63,351 nt of DNA, taken from JBBQWR01 sp038210495. Its GTDB lineage: Bacteria; Planctomycetota; Planctomycetia; Pirellulales; DATAWG01. The stretch spans positions 1 to 63,351 of the forward strand of contig JBBQWR010000034.1 in the NCBI GenBank assembly GCA_038210495.1, read 5' to 3'. The position numbers and the translations under genes are program-made. The notes below the pieces were generated by a model, which was not told the DNA's origin, searched no databases, and saw only the letters and a program-made list of their open reading frames with translations. Below, piece by piece: positions 17,821 to 26,246 of this stretch (its first letter is position 1; each line of letters starts with the position of its first letter).

Positions 17821-20800
17821 ATGGCTCTTGGCCGGAGTGGGTCGCCGAACGGCCAACCCCACATGGATGTCCCGGTCCGTTGCGGACCGGCGCGGAGCAA
17901 GGATTTCCGAGATCGATCGATGAGCAGCGTAGCGCTAAGAAATATCGCAATGAATACAAGCAGTGTCCCCGCGGTTGCAACAAGTGGCGCCTCTTCTTCC
18001 CCCGAACCGCAGGCTAGCGCGGCGCCGGATAGCGAGCCCGGCGGTTCAGCGCCGGCGCTGCAAAATGGTCGTGCCGACGAAATCGACGACGGTTTTTCAG
18101 CTAGCTCAATGGCCAACGACTCGCTTCGCTCGAATAGTTTGAGCTTGGCCTTCATCGAAGGCTTGTACGCCGACTACGTCCGCGATGCCGAATCGGTCTC
18201 GCCCGATTGGCGCCGCTATTTCGATGAACTTTCACATAGCACAAACGGCCAGTCGGTTATTGACGACGACGGGCCAGCGACCGAAGTCGATCATCGCGAC
18301 GGGCAGCTCAACAGCGCGCCCAGCGGCGCGACGGCGTACGACAACGGCGCCGCGGTCGCCGATCGCGCCCGCCAAGCCGCCATCAAACATCCCCAGGCGC
18401 CATCGATCGCGACCGCCGTGCCGCTCACGCCGCGTGGTGGATCGGCCGTCGAGCCCACAGCGACCGAGGAAGCCCTCGAATTCGCTCTCTGTCAAGATCG
18501 CGTCGACCAACTCGTTCGCGCGTTTCGCGTTCGCGGCCACTTGGTCGCGGAGCTCGATCCGCTGGGTCTGCCCAGGCCGCAGCTCACAGAACTCGATTCG
18601 CACTCGTACGGCTTTACGTCCGAAGACATGGATCGCTCGTTCTCGACCGACACGATCGAGGGCACCCAGGTCATGACGCTCCGCCGGATTTTGGAGCGGA
18701 TGCGAAATACCTACTGCCGGTCGATCGGCGTGCAGTTCATGCACATGGACGATCTGACCGTGCGGCAATGGCTTCAAGTCAGGATGGAAGGCTCCGAGAA
18801 CCGCCTCACGATGAGCCGCAAGGAGCAGTTGCGAATCCTCAATCGGCTGACGACGGCGGCGATCTTCGAGGAGTTCATCCAAAAACGGTTCCTAGGCGCA
18901 AAGAGTTTTTCGCTCGAAGGCGCCGAGACGCTGATTCCGCTCTTGGAAATGGCGATCGAGAAGGCAGCCGAGCAGCGGATCGACGAGATCGTGCTGGCAA
19001 TGGCCCATCGCGGCCGGCTGAACGTGCTCGCGAACATCATGCACAAGAGCACGCAGCAAATCTTCCGCGAGTTTGCCGACATCGATCCCGAATTGCACAT
19101 CGGCCGGGGGGATGTCAAATATCACCTCGGCCATAGCACCGATTGGGTCACATCCAACGGCCGCAAGGTGCATCTCTCGCTGTGCTTCAACCCCAGCCAC
19201 TTGGAGTTCGTCAATCCGGTGGCGATTGGCCGCGTGCGAGCGAAACAAGATCGGGCCGAAGACAAGTCCCGCCGCCGGGGCCTGTGTCTGCTCATCCACG
19301 GCGACGCCGCCTTCGCCGGCGAGGGCATTTCGCAAGAGACACTCAACCTCAGCGAGCTTGCCGGCTACAAAATCGGTGGCACGGTGCATGTCGTCGTGAA
19401 CAACCAGATCGGCTTCACGACCAGTCCCTCCGAAGGCCGCTCCTGCACCTATGCCACCGACGTGGCCAAGATGCTGCAGATTCCAATTTTCCACGTCAAT
19501 GGCGAGGATCCGGAAGCCGTCGCGCAGGTCGTGCGACTGGCGATGGACTTTCGCCGCGAGTTTCAGCGCGATGTCGTCATCGACATGTACTGCTATCGCC
19601 GCCGAGGACACAACGAGGGGGACGAGCCGGCGTTCACGCAGCCAGCGCTCTACCGCGCGATCGAAAAGCGCAAGTCGGTTCGCGAGGGCTATCTCGACCG
19701 GCTTTTGCAGATGGGTGGAATCACTCGCGGGGAAGCCGACGAGATCGCGGCCAATCATCGCGAGAATTTGGAGAAAGAGTTGTCCGTCGCCCGCAGCGAT
19801 AAATATGTGCAGCGGAGCGATGTCGCCGGCTTTTGGGCGTTTTATATCGGCGGCCGAGAGCGCGAAGCGGCCGAAGTCGACACGGGCATGAAGAAAACGC
19901 AACTCGTCGAATTGCTCGACAAGCAATCGCGCGTGCCAGAGGATTTCCATCCACATCCAAAAATCAGTCGCTTGCTCGATCTGCGTCACGAGATGGCCAT
20001 CGGCGCCAAGCCGCTGGATTGGGCGGCCGGCGAAGCACTCGCGCTGGGCAGTCTGTCCGTCCAAGGTCTGCGGGTTCGCATGACTGGTCAAGACGCCGAA
20101 CGGGGCACGTTCAGCCATCGTCACTCGGTACTGCACGATACGGAGGACGGTCACACCTACATGCCCTTGCGGCATCTGGCGGCCGATCAGGCGCCGGTCG
20201 AGATTTATAACAGCCCGCTGTCTGAAATGGGCGTGCTCGGCTTCGAATACGGCTACAGTCTCGATTGCCCCGACGGGCTGGTCGTCTGGGAAGCGCAGTT
20301 CGGAGATTTTTGGAATGTCGCCCAGGTCGTCGTCGATCAGTTCATCGTCAGCGCCGAAGAGAAATGGAACCGGCTCAGCGGAATCGTGCTGCTGCTGCCG
20401 CACGGATTCGAGGGCAATGGTCCCGAGCATTCGAGCGCCCGGTTGGAGCGTCTGTTGTCGCTGGCGGCCAAGGACAATATCCAAGTGGTGAACCTGACGA
20501 CGCCGGCGCAGTTGTTCCACTGCTTGCGGCGGCAAGTGCTTCGCGTCTGGCGGAAGCCGCTTTTCGTAATGAGTCCCAAGAGTTTGCTGCGGCATCCGAA
20601 GGTGACTTCAACACTCGACGAATGCGCCACGGGCGAATTCCAACGCGTCATCGCCGACACCGCCGGGCTAGATCCGAAAAAGGTGAACCGGATTTTGCTT
20701 TGCAGCGGCAAGATTTACTACGAGCTCGAACAAAAGCGAGCCGATCTGCAGCGCGACAACGTGGCAATCCTCCGCATCGAGCAGCTTTATCCGCTCGCCA

Positions 20801-21045
20801 AAAACGCGCTCAAGGAAAGGCTGTCGATCTATGCCGATCGGACGCCCGTGTTCTGGGTCCAAGAAGAGCCGGAGAACATGGGCGCGTGGCGTTTCCTGCG
20901 GATCCATTTTGGCGAGCAACTGATCGACCGATTTCCCTGGGCCGGCATTTGCCGCCAAAGCGCGGCTAGCCCCGCCACCGGCTCCTCCAGCAGCCATCGC
21001 CTGGAGCAGGAAAAACTGATGTCGGCCGCTTTCGGCGACGTGTGA
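17821..21045 (+). CDS. sucA: 2-oxoglutarate dehydrogenase E1 component
   Basis: This TPP-dependent E1 subunit decarboxylates 2-oxoglutarate in the TCA cycle. The N-terminal E2-contact segment is LAFIEGLYADYVRDAESVSPDWRR (about 108-131). The active-site regions MAHRGRLNVLANI, GDAAFAGEGISQETLNLSEL and NNQIGFTTSP are clear, as is the transketolase-like C-terminal half. At up to 1074 residues it is longer than E. coli SucA (933), owing to a Ser/Ala/Pro-rich N-terminus and an Ala-rich linker (about 150-210). Starts at 17821, 17920 and 17950 are all possible and none has a convincing ribosome site. No E2 gene is adjacent. Confidence 0.95.
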   Translation: MALGRSGSPNGQPHMDVPVRCGPARSKDFRDRSMSSVALRNIAMNTSSVPAVATSGASSSPEPQASAAPDSEPGGSAPALQNGRADEIDDGFSASSMANDSLRSNSLSLAFIEGLYADYVRDAESVSPDWRRYFDELSHSTNGQSVIDDDGPATEVDHRDGQLNSAPSGATAYDNGAAVADRARQAAIKHPQAPSIATAVPLTPRGGSAVEPTATEEALEFALCQDRVDQLVRAFRVRGHLVAELDPLGLPRPQLTELDSHSYGFTSEDMDRSFSTDTIEGTQVMTLRRILERMRNTYCRSIGVQFMHMDDLTVRQWLQVRMEGSENRLTMSRKEQLRILNRLTTAAIFEEFIQKRFLGAKSFSLEGAETLIPLLEMAIEKAAEQRIDEIVLAMAHRGRLNVLANIMHKSTQQIFREFADIDPELHIGRGDVKYHLGHSTDWVTSNGRKVHLSLCFNPSHLEFVNPVAIGRVRAKQDRAEDKSRRRGLCLLIHGDAAFAGEGISQETLNLSELAGYKIGGTVHVVVNNQIGFTTSPSEGRSCTYATDVAKMLQIPIFHVNGEDPEAVAQVVRLAMDFRREFQRDVVIDMYCYRRRGHNEGDEPAFTQPALYRAIEKRKSVREGYLDRLLQMGGITRGEADEIAANHRENLEKELSVARSDKYVQRSDVAGFWAFYIGGREREAAEVDTGMKKTQLVELLDKQSRVPEDFHPHPKISRLLDLRHEMAIGAKPLDWAAGEALALGSLSVQGLRVRMTGQDAERGTFSHRHSVLHDTEDGHTYMPLRHLAADQAPVEIYNSPLSEMGVLGFEYGYSLDCPDGLVVWEAQFGDFWNVAQVVVDQFIVSAEEKWNRLSGIVLLLPHGFEGNGPEHSSARLERLLSLAAKDNIQVVNLTTPAQLFHCLRRQVLRVWRKPLFVMSPKSLLRHPKVTSTLDECATGEFQRVIADTAGLDPKKVNRILLCSGKIYYELEQKRADLQRDNVAILRIEQLYPLAKNALKERLSIYADRTPVFWVQEEPENMGAWRFLRIHFGEQLIDRFPWAGICRQSAASPATGSSSSHRLEQEKLMSAAFGDV

Positions 21046-21081
21046 GCGAGTCCCTAAAACCAGTTTTGCGTGGCTTGCTGG

Positions 21082-21106
21082 CGACCAGTTTGCAGGTCGG
21101 TTTTTT
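21082..21106 (+). terminator. possible terminator after sucA
   Basis: CGACC (21082-21086) pairs with GGTCG (21095-21099) over an 8-base loop and is followed by G and six T. The stem is short, so strength is uncertain. Confidence 0.45.
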
Positions 21107-21198
21107 GGCGACGTCGTGTCGCGCGGCGGTCGCGGCGGCAATGGCTGCTTGATAGACTGGATTGGTCCCATTCAGCACCCGCCCCTAATATATCCACC

Positions 21199-22245
21199 AT
21201 GCCTATTTCCCGTTCGCTTGGTCTTGCCGCCGCCGTAGCTATTTTATTCTCGCCGTGCGCTGCTTGGTCCGCCGCTCCACCGGCGGTCAAGGTTGAAGCC
21301 GTCGTCACCGGTTTGTCCAGCCCGCTCGGGCTTGCTTTGCGCCCGGGGACCAATGAGCTTTACATTTCCGATAGCGGGGGGGGCCAAGTTTCGCGAGTGC
21401 TTACCGATCAACCGGCCAAAATGACGCCCGTGATCACTGGCTTTCCTACCCGAGAATTTCCCGGCGCCAAGTTTCAGGTCGGCCCGCTCGGTCTGACATT
21501 TCTCGACCGCTTACGATTGGCCGTCGGTGGCGGCGGGGCAAGGGATGGCCACGACGTGGTCTATATTTTCAACCCGCCGGTCGCCGACACGCCCTTCAAA
21601 CTCAGCGAAGCCAAGCAGACCCTCGGGCCGCTGGCGCCGAGGAACGGGCGAGGGCACAGTCTGGGCTTCTTTCACGGCCTCGCGGCCACGCCATACGCCC
21701 TGTTCGTCACCACGCGCGGCGACAGTTCTGCTGGCTGGATCGCCCGGGCGATCTCGCCCGAGGGCGCCAACACGGCGGATCTGCAATTGGCGATCGATAC
21801 CAAGTCGCTTAGCGGCATGGGCGGGCCGACCGCGTTGACCGTCAGCAAACGGGGCGAACTCGTCGTTGCGGAAGTCGGCGATTACGACAAGCCGGCGGAC
21901 GCCCGACTCGCCTTCTACGATCCCAAACCTAAGCAAGGGCGGCTGTTGCTCAGCGTCGGCACGGGCCTGCGTGAAATCTCGGCCTTGGCCTACGGTCCGA
22001 CCTCCGGCGCCCTCTACGCTTTGGAGCCTGGTTGGATCGACGGCAAGGATGCCGGCCTTTATCGTCTGGACGCTGTGATGGCCGACGGCAAAATGGCCGT
22101 GAAGGCCCTCAAGATCATCGAACTCGATCGACCCACCGCCATGGCTTTCGCTCCTGACGGCGCCCTCTTCGTGACAGTCCTCGGCCCGGTCAAAGAAGGC
22201 GGCGAAAAAACCGGCCACCTCCTCAAAATCACCGGCTCGCTCTAG
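21199..22245 (+). CDS. secreted beta-propeller protein
   Basis: This 348-residue protein has a clear signal peptide (ISRSLGLAAAVAILFSPCAA). It then shows repeated blade-like segments of the NHL/SMP-30 or glucose-sorbosone-dehydrogenase-like type: GLSSPLGLALRPGTNELYIS, GGPTALTVSKRGELVVAE and PTAMAFAPDGALFVTVLGPV. The ATG at 21199 is chosen because it places the signal peptide first; the frame is open further upstream but Arg/Trp-rich and implausible. No catalytic motif is distinctive enough to name an activity. It probably binds a ligand or partner in the periplasm. Confidence 0.78.
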   Translation: MPISRSLGLAAAVAILFSPCAAWSAAPPAVKVEAVVTGLSSPLGLALRPGTNELYISDSGGGQVSRVLTDQPAKMTPVITGFPTREFPGAKFQVGPLGLTFLDRLRLAVGGGGARDGHDVVYIFNPPVADTPFKLSEAKQTLGPLAPRNGRGHSLGFFHGLAATPYALFVTTRGDSSAGWIARAISPEGANTADLQLAIDTKSLSGMGGPTALTVSKRGELVVAEVGDYDKPADARLAFYDPKPKQGRLLLSVGTGLREISALAYGPTSGALYALEPGWIDGKDAGLYRLDAVMADGKMAVKALKIIELDRPTAMAFAPDGALFVTVLGPVKEGGEKTGHLLKITGSL

Positions 22246-22323
22246 CTTTGTCTCGTTTCTCACCACCCGCCACCCGCCACCCGCCACTCACCGCCCACCA
22301 TTCTTCACCCACTCCCCTCCCCC

Positions 22324-22644
22324 GTGTCTCGCCGCGAAAAACTCGAAGCCCTGCTGGCCGATGATCCCACCGATCTCTTCCTGCGCTATGGTCTGGCCAT
22401 GGAGCTAGAAAAAGAAGGCGACCACGCCGCCAGCCTCGGGCGACTCGGCGATCTCCAGCGACACTCGCCGCCGTATGTCCCAGCTTTCTTCATGGCCGCC
22501 CAACAGCTCGCGCGGCTCGGCCGGATCGACGACGCCCGTTCGATCCTGCGCGACGGCGTCGAGCAGGCCAGGAGCCAGTACAACGCGCACGCCGCCGGCG
22601 AAATGAGCGAATTTCTAGCAAGCCTCGGCTCGGCCGGAGAATAG
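22324..22644 (+). CDS. small TPR-like protein
   Basis: This 106-residue soluble protein starts at a GTG (22324). DDPTDLFLRYGLAMELEKEG is followed by YVPAFFMAAQQLARLGRIDD and ARSILRDGVEQARSQ, which together read as about two tetratricopeptide-like helix pairs. Such short planctomycete proteins are usually annotated as TPR or hypothetical. It may be cotranscribed with the propeller gene 79 bp upstream. The C-terminus ends in a helix before the tRNA-Glu gene on the other strand. Confidence 0.7.
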   Translation: MSRREKLEALLADDPTDLFLRYGLAMELEKEGDHAASLGRLGDLQRHSPPYVPAFFMAAQQLARLGRIDDARSILRDGVEQARSQYNAHAAGEMSEFLASLGSAGE

Positions 22645-22744
22645 CGGCAGGAGGGCGCCGCCGCAGCTTAAAAGACGTCGTCCACGATAGCAGCTCGCCT
22701 CTTCCAAGAAAAAAAACTACTGCGAGTCGAGACGACGCAACGAA

Positions 22745-22817
22745 TGACCCCGACGGGACTCGAACCCGTGTTACCGGCGTGAAAGGCCAGTGTCCTAGAC
22801 CGCTAGACGACGGGGCC
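22745..22817 (-). tRNA. tRNA-Glu(TTC)
   Basis: The reverse strand folds into a 73-nt cloverleaf. The acceptor stem is GGCCCCG/CGGGGTC. The anticodon arm is CTGGC-CTTTCAC-GCCGG with anticodon TTC, and the T arm contains GGTTCGAGTCC. The discriminator base is A. CCA is not encoded and would be added enzymatically. Confidence 0.95.
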
Positions 22818-23039
22818 AATATGAGCAAATCAGCTGCCGCGAGTTTGTTTCCAAGTCGCGTGCCGCTTGGCGCCGCGCAAAAGGCGCATCGGCTGTATAA
22901 TGGCCGACCAAATATTAGTCAAGTGGTCGGAAGAGACTAGGGTAGACTCGCAACCGTTGGCGATGGACCGGCGAGTGCCAAAGATGTCGACGCCCGTAGG
23001 GCGTCGGCCGCCCGATTCGATCGCTCGGACGACGACTTA

Positions 23040-23288
23040 TTAACCGCCGCTGTCGCTCCCAGTTGCATTGTGAGTGTCCGCAGGAGCCGCGCCTTCGCTG
23101 GTCGGGGTCTCTCCGGCAGCCTGTGCGTTGCGGCGGATGGCGTCGTAGACCTCGCGCCGATGAACGGGGACTTCCTTGGGCGCCTCTACGCCCAATCGCA
23201 CTTTGTCCCCTCGAATCTCCACGACCACGATCGTAATATCGTTGTTAATGACAATACTTTCGTTCTTCTTCCGCGAGAGCACCAGCAT
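23040..23288 (-). CDS. csrA: carbon storage regulator CsrA
   Basis: This 82-residue RNA-binding protein starts MLVLSRKKNESIVINNDITI. The RNA-contact region RLGVEAPKEVPVHRREVYDAI is typical. CsrA dimers bind GGA motifs in mRNA leaders and control translation of flagellar, carbon and stress genes. The ATG at 23288 has AGGA 9 bp upstream. The frame is open further but CsrA always begins at this Met. A 20-residue Ala/Thr/Gly-rich tail (after about residue 62) extends past the usual end. A candidate promoter lies at 23464-23491. Confidence 0.96.
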   Translation of the reverse strand: MLVLSRKKNESIVINNDITIVVVEIRGDKVRLGVEAPKEVPVHRREVYDAIRRNAQAAGETPTSEGAAPADTHNATGSDSGG

Positions 23289-23463
23289 CGTTGCGTTTCC
23301 TTTTTTCACCTGGCAAAAGCCCCCACCCGGCGTCATTGGCCATCGACCCATTCGACGGCAAATTGCTCGGCTGGCCAAGGCTATTGCAACAAGGCGAGCA
23401 GGCCCGCGTGACGCGGTTCCCAGGAGTCAAAACCGCCGTCTGCGCAAGCATTTCCTTCAATTC

Positions 23464-23491
23464 ACTCTACGTTCCCGCCCTAGGTAGTCAA
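23464..23491 (-). promoter_or_regulatory. candidate promoter for csrA
   Basis: Read on the minus strand, TTGACT (23486-23491) and TAGAGT (23464-23469) are separated by 16 bp. It lies about 175 nt upstream of the csrA start, so a long leader would result. Confidence 0.35.
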
Positions 23492-23965
23492 GCAATAGCC
23501 GACGAAGCTGGCATAACTTTTTCCTCGTCGACTGATATGTTTGGCATAAAATTAGTCAGAGTCGCTCGAGCCCGGCGATCAAGCCTAAATAAATCGCGCG
23601 GCCCGAATTTCCCCCATTCTTTGTGTAAACCTTGTGCATCGCTTATGTTAGGTTCTCCAGCCTGTTTAAACGACAGTTTTGTAAATTGACCGATTTCAAG
23701 GGCAATTACATTCATCCCTTGAAGCCCAATCGCAATGGATGCGATGCAATTATTTTTGGCGCCCAAGCCGGCCACCTTGGCTAATTTGCACCCCTTATGG
23801 GTTAGTTGAACCGTTCGACCCCACGGGCTATCGAGCCGGGGGCCCTCAAATCGAAACCGCCATCTTCTGTGTCGGCCTGGGCCAAAATGGCTCGTCCGAG
23901 AGCATCCTTTCCAGCGACACGTTCTAGCGAATCGCGATCTGAGCTAGTTCCCAGTTCGCTGGTCC

Positions 23966-23993
23966 TTGCGACCTGTCGCGTCAAGCTTATAAT
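23966..23993 (+). promoter_or_regulatory. candidate promoter for nuoI
   Basis: TTGCGA (23966-23971) and a perfect TATAAT (23988-23993) are separated by 16 bp, about 95 bp upstream of the nuoI start codon. Confidence 0.5.
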
Positions 23994-24087
23994 TCGAGGG
24001 CGCCGCGAATTCGCCGCGGCGTCGACGCGATCGTCTGGGGTTTTCGCTCGATCGTTTCGCCGCATCTAGGGATGGGAGCCGTGCCGG

Positions 24088-24615
24088 ATGGGAAGTTGGT
24101 TTCGCAATCTCTGGGACGCCGTCTCAACCGTGGCCGCTGGAATGTGGGTCACGCTTCGATATTGGATCAAGACGTACGATCTCAAACGCCGTACGTTTAC
24201 CGAGCAGTTCGAGTACCCTGAATTACCGGTGCCCGTTTCGGCCCGCTACCGTGGATTTCATCGGTACGATCTGACGACGTGCATCGCGTGCGATCAGTGC
24301 GCCAAAGCCTGCCCAGTCGACTGTATTTACATCGGCAAGGAGCGGGTCACCACGGGCAAGGGCTTCAAGATCACGGGTTTCGCGATCGACTATTCGAAGT
24401 GCATGTTCTGTGCGTTGTGCGTCGAGCCCTGCCCCGTGGACTGCATCTTCATGGGCGCCACCCACGACATGAGCTGCTACAGCCGAGACGGATGCATCAT
24501 CGATTTTGCACGGCTGCCCGTCGACGTCGCTTGGGGCCGCGCCACGCTCAACCCGACGGCCGTGGCCGATTCGAAAGTGATTGTCGAACCGGTCCATGGC
24601 GGGCCGAACCAATAA
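24088..24615 (+). CDS. nuoI: NADH-quinone oxidoreductase subunit I
   Basis: This 175-residue subunit carries two [4Fe-4S] clusters (N6a, N6b) on the electron path of complex I. The two CxxCxxCxxxCP motifs are at C65/C68/C71/C75 and C105/C108/C111/C115. The N-terminal amphipathic region (VTLRYWIKTYDLKRRTFTEQ) and YRGFHRYDLTTC are typical. It is separated from the other nuo genes here by a DUF2203 gene, an unusual order since nuoI normally lies between nuoH and nuoJ. Confidence 0.95.
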   Translation: MGSWFRNLWDAVSTVAAGMWVTLRYWIKTYDLKRRTFTEQFEYPELPVPVSARYRGFHRYDLTTCIACDQCAKACPVDCIYIGKERVTTGKGFKITGFAIDYSKCMFCALCVEPCPVDCIFMGATHDMSCYSRDGCIIDFARLPVDVAWGRATLNPTAVADSKVIVEPVHGGPNQ

Positions 24616-24742
24616 ATACCTCAGCGAATCGAAAATGAGTCGGTCGAACTAACAGTCGACGATTGCCGCGAGACAGGTGGGCCAGCCACACAATTTAAGA
24701 AACCGTCGATTTCGCCCTTGGGGGCATGAAGAAGAGGAACGA

Positions 24743-25189
24743 ATGAGCGAGGATCGAGATTCGCCGCGCAAGTTGTTTACCGTGGAACAGGTAAACTCCA
24801 TGCTGCCGCTGGTCAGAGCGATCGTTAAGGACTTGTCCGACTTGTCGCGCGAGGTCATCGAGCGGCGGGAACGGCTGGCTCATTTACTGACCGGCCGCGA
24901 TCAGAAAACGAGCGATCCGTATCGCGCCGAACTAACGCAGATCGAAGAGGAACTGGCCAAAGATGGTCGGCGTCTGAACGACTACGTCGAAGAGCTCCGC
25001 GAGCTTGGCGCCGAGCCAAAAAATGGCGTCGAGGGGCTCGTCGATTTTCCCACGATCATCGACGGCCGGGTCGTCTATCTCTGCTGGAAATTAGGCGAAC
25101 CCAACGTTCAGTTTTGGCACGAGATTGAAGCCGGCTTTCAAGGGCGCCAGCCGCTCGCGCCATCCGGGGCTCCCATTTCCACCAACTGA
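24743..25189 (+). CDS. DUF2203 family protein
   Basis: This 148-residue soluble protein begins FTVEQVNSMLPLVRAIVKDL. It has a long coiled-coil helix (about 30-85) and ends with the family pattern VDFPTIIDGRVVYLCWKLGE followed by FWHEIEAGFQGRQPL. The ATG at 24743 has GAGG 5 bp upstream; the open frame extends further without a better start. DUF2203 proteins are widespread, small, and of unknown function. It sits between nuoI and nuoA on the same strand, so it may be expressed with them. Confidence 0.85.
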   Translation: MSEDRDSPRKLFTVEQVNSMLPLVRAIVKDLSDLSREVIERRERLAHLLTGRDQKTSDPYRAELTQIEEELAKDGRRLNDYVEELRELGAEPKNGVEGLVDFPTIIDGRVVYLCWKLGEPNVQFWHEIEAGFQGRQPLAPSGAPISTN

Positions 25190-25203
25190 CGCAATTCGGA
25201 CGT

Positions 25204-25232
25204 CGTGTCCCCTTAGCCGCGCTCGCTTGCGA
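25204..25232. repeat. second GTCCCCTTAGCCGCG dispersed repeat
   Basis: GTGTCCCCTTAGCCGCGCTC followed by GCTTGCGAC matches the element at 9430-9458 and itself forms a small GCTCGC-type palindrome. It lies between the DUF2203 gene and nuoA. Confidence 0.5.
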
Positions 25233-25326
25233 CGCGTCCGACATCTTTGCAACCGCGAGTCGATCTCCTAGAATGCCGGTTTCCGACATCCCCCGGCGCC
25301 GCCGGTAGCTTTCTCGACGTTCGACC

Positions 25327-26028
25327 ATGCCCTCTCCCACCGCGATCGCCGCCTATTTGGCGCTGTTTTCCGCCATCGGCCTTGGCTTTTTGTTCGGAAA
25401 TTTGCTGCTGGGCCGGATTTGCCGCCCCAATTCGCCGAACAAGGAGAAGTTGGAAGTTTACGAATGCGGCGAGCCAACCATCGGGTCGAGCTTCGTGCAA
25501 TTCGATCTGCGGTTCTATGTGGTCGCATTGTTGTTCATCATTTTCGACGTCGAAGTGGCCTTCTTCTTCCCCTGGGCGAACGTGTTCGGCAAGGCGACGA
25601 ATTTGATGGACCCGCATCTGCAAACGGTGGTTGCCAAATCGACCGATAAGCCGGGCGTTGAACGGCTGGAACTCACGGAAGACGCCAAGGGCCTGTATCG
25701 CGAGTTGGGAGTCAATAATCCGCGGCTTCCGGGCATTTCGCGCGTCACCGCCGACGCCACGTCGCCCGCCGATCCCAAGTCGGCAGCGGCGCCTCAAACA
25801 CTCGCCGAGCAGGAGCAAGGCGCGATCGTCGCCACGGCCCGCCGACTCGCCTGGTTATCGATGCTCGACATCGGCGCATTCTTCGCGGTGCTGATGGTCG
25901 GCTTCGCGTACGTCTGGCGACGTGGCGATCTCGATTGGGTTCGGGCCGTGAGCCGCGAGCGAGCTTTGCAACTCGACGGCACGCGCCGCCCGGTCGAAGC
26001 CGAACACGAGCCGCTCATTTCCGCCTAA
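25327..26028 (+). CDS. nuoA: NADH-quinone oxidoreductase subunit A with a large insert
   Basis: NuoA is a three-helix membrane subunit of complex I. TM1 (about 7-29), the conserved loop KLEVYECGEPTIGSSFVQFD and RFYVVALLFIIFDVEVAFFF (TM2) are canonical. The next expected helix, SMLDIGAFFAVLMVGFAYVW, comes only at about residue 179. About 85 mostly hydrophilic residues are inserted between TM2 and TM3, giving 233 residues instead of the usual 118-147. The C-terminus is also extended. The insert is in frame and has normal composition, so it is not a sequencing artefact. nuoC, not nuoB, follows. Confidence 0.92.
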   Translation: MPSPTAIAAYLALFSAIGLGFLFGNLLLGRICRPNSPNKEKLEVYECGEPTIGSSFVQFDLRFYVVALLFIIFDVEVAFFFPWANVFGKATNLMDPHLQTVVAKSTDKPGVERLELTEDAKGLYRELGVNNPRLPGISRVTADATSPADPKSAAAPQTLAEQEQGAIVATARRLAWLSMLDIGAFFAVLMVGFAYVWRRGDLDWVRAVSRERALQLDGTRRPVEAEHEPLISA

Positions 26029-26246
26029 GCAATTTTCACCGCAAAGACGCGGAGACCGCAAAGAACGAAGACGAAGAACGAGGACAATGAGACAGGATTA
26101 CCTAGATTTTCAGGATTGCTCCGTTCGCGGCGGCTGTGCCGCTGCTCTTTACGCACGTCTCCAGACTCCCATCTCCCGACTTTTTGTCCCGCGTCTTCGC
26201 AGTAAAAATTTCCTCGTCCCGCCTTCTCGGTAACTAGCCCGGCCCC
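26029..26246. repeat. repeat-filled gap between nuoA and nuoC
   Basis: The gap begins with a TTCACCGCAAAGACGCGGAG-type element (26035-26062). A CAGGATT-type arm follows (26089-26118), then a CTCCAGACTCCCATCTCCCG stretch (26158-26182). nuoB would normally sit here; no trace of its cysteine motifs is visible. Confidence 0.65.

Larger units (their letters stand above)
23289..24087. other. about 800 bp without a convincing gene, between csrA and nuoI
   Basis: This divergent region is the longest gene-free stretch. Frames at 23291-23689 (+) and 23488-23775 (-) lack homology-like motifs and ribosome sites and are probably spurious. The middle is more AT-rich than the surroundings. I can place candidate promoters for csrA (minus, 23464-23491) and nuoI (plus, 23966-23993). 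A small RNA or long leader could hide here, but I see no recognisable fold. Confidence 0.5.

Noticed and set aside
18892..20595. A 567-residue open frame opposite sucA
   Set aside because: It is antisense to strongly conserved E1 motifs, has a His/Gln/Arg-rich composition and no domain.
23291..23775. Two overlapping frames (132 residues plus strand, 95 residues minus strand) in the csrA-nuoI gap
   Set aside because: They show no recognisable motif, no ribosome site, and a composition like translated non-coding DNA.
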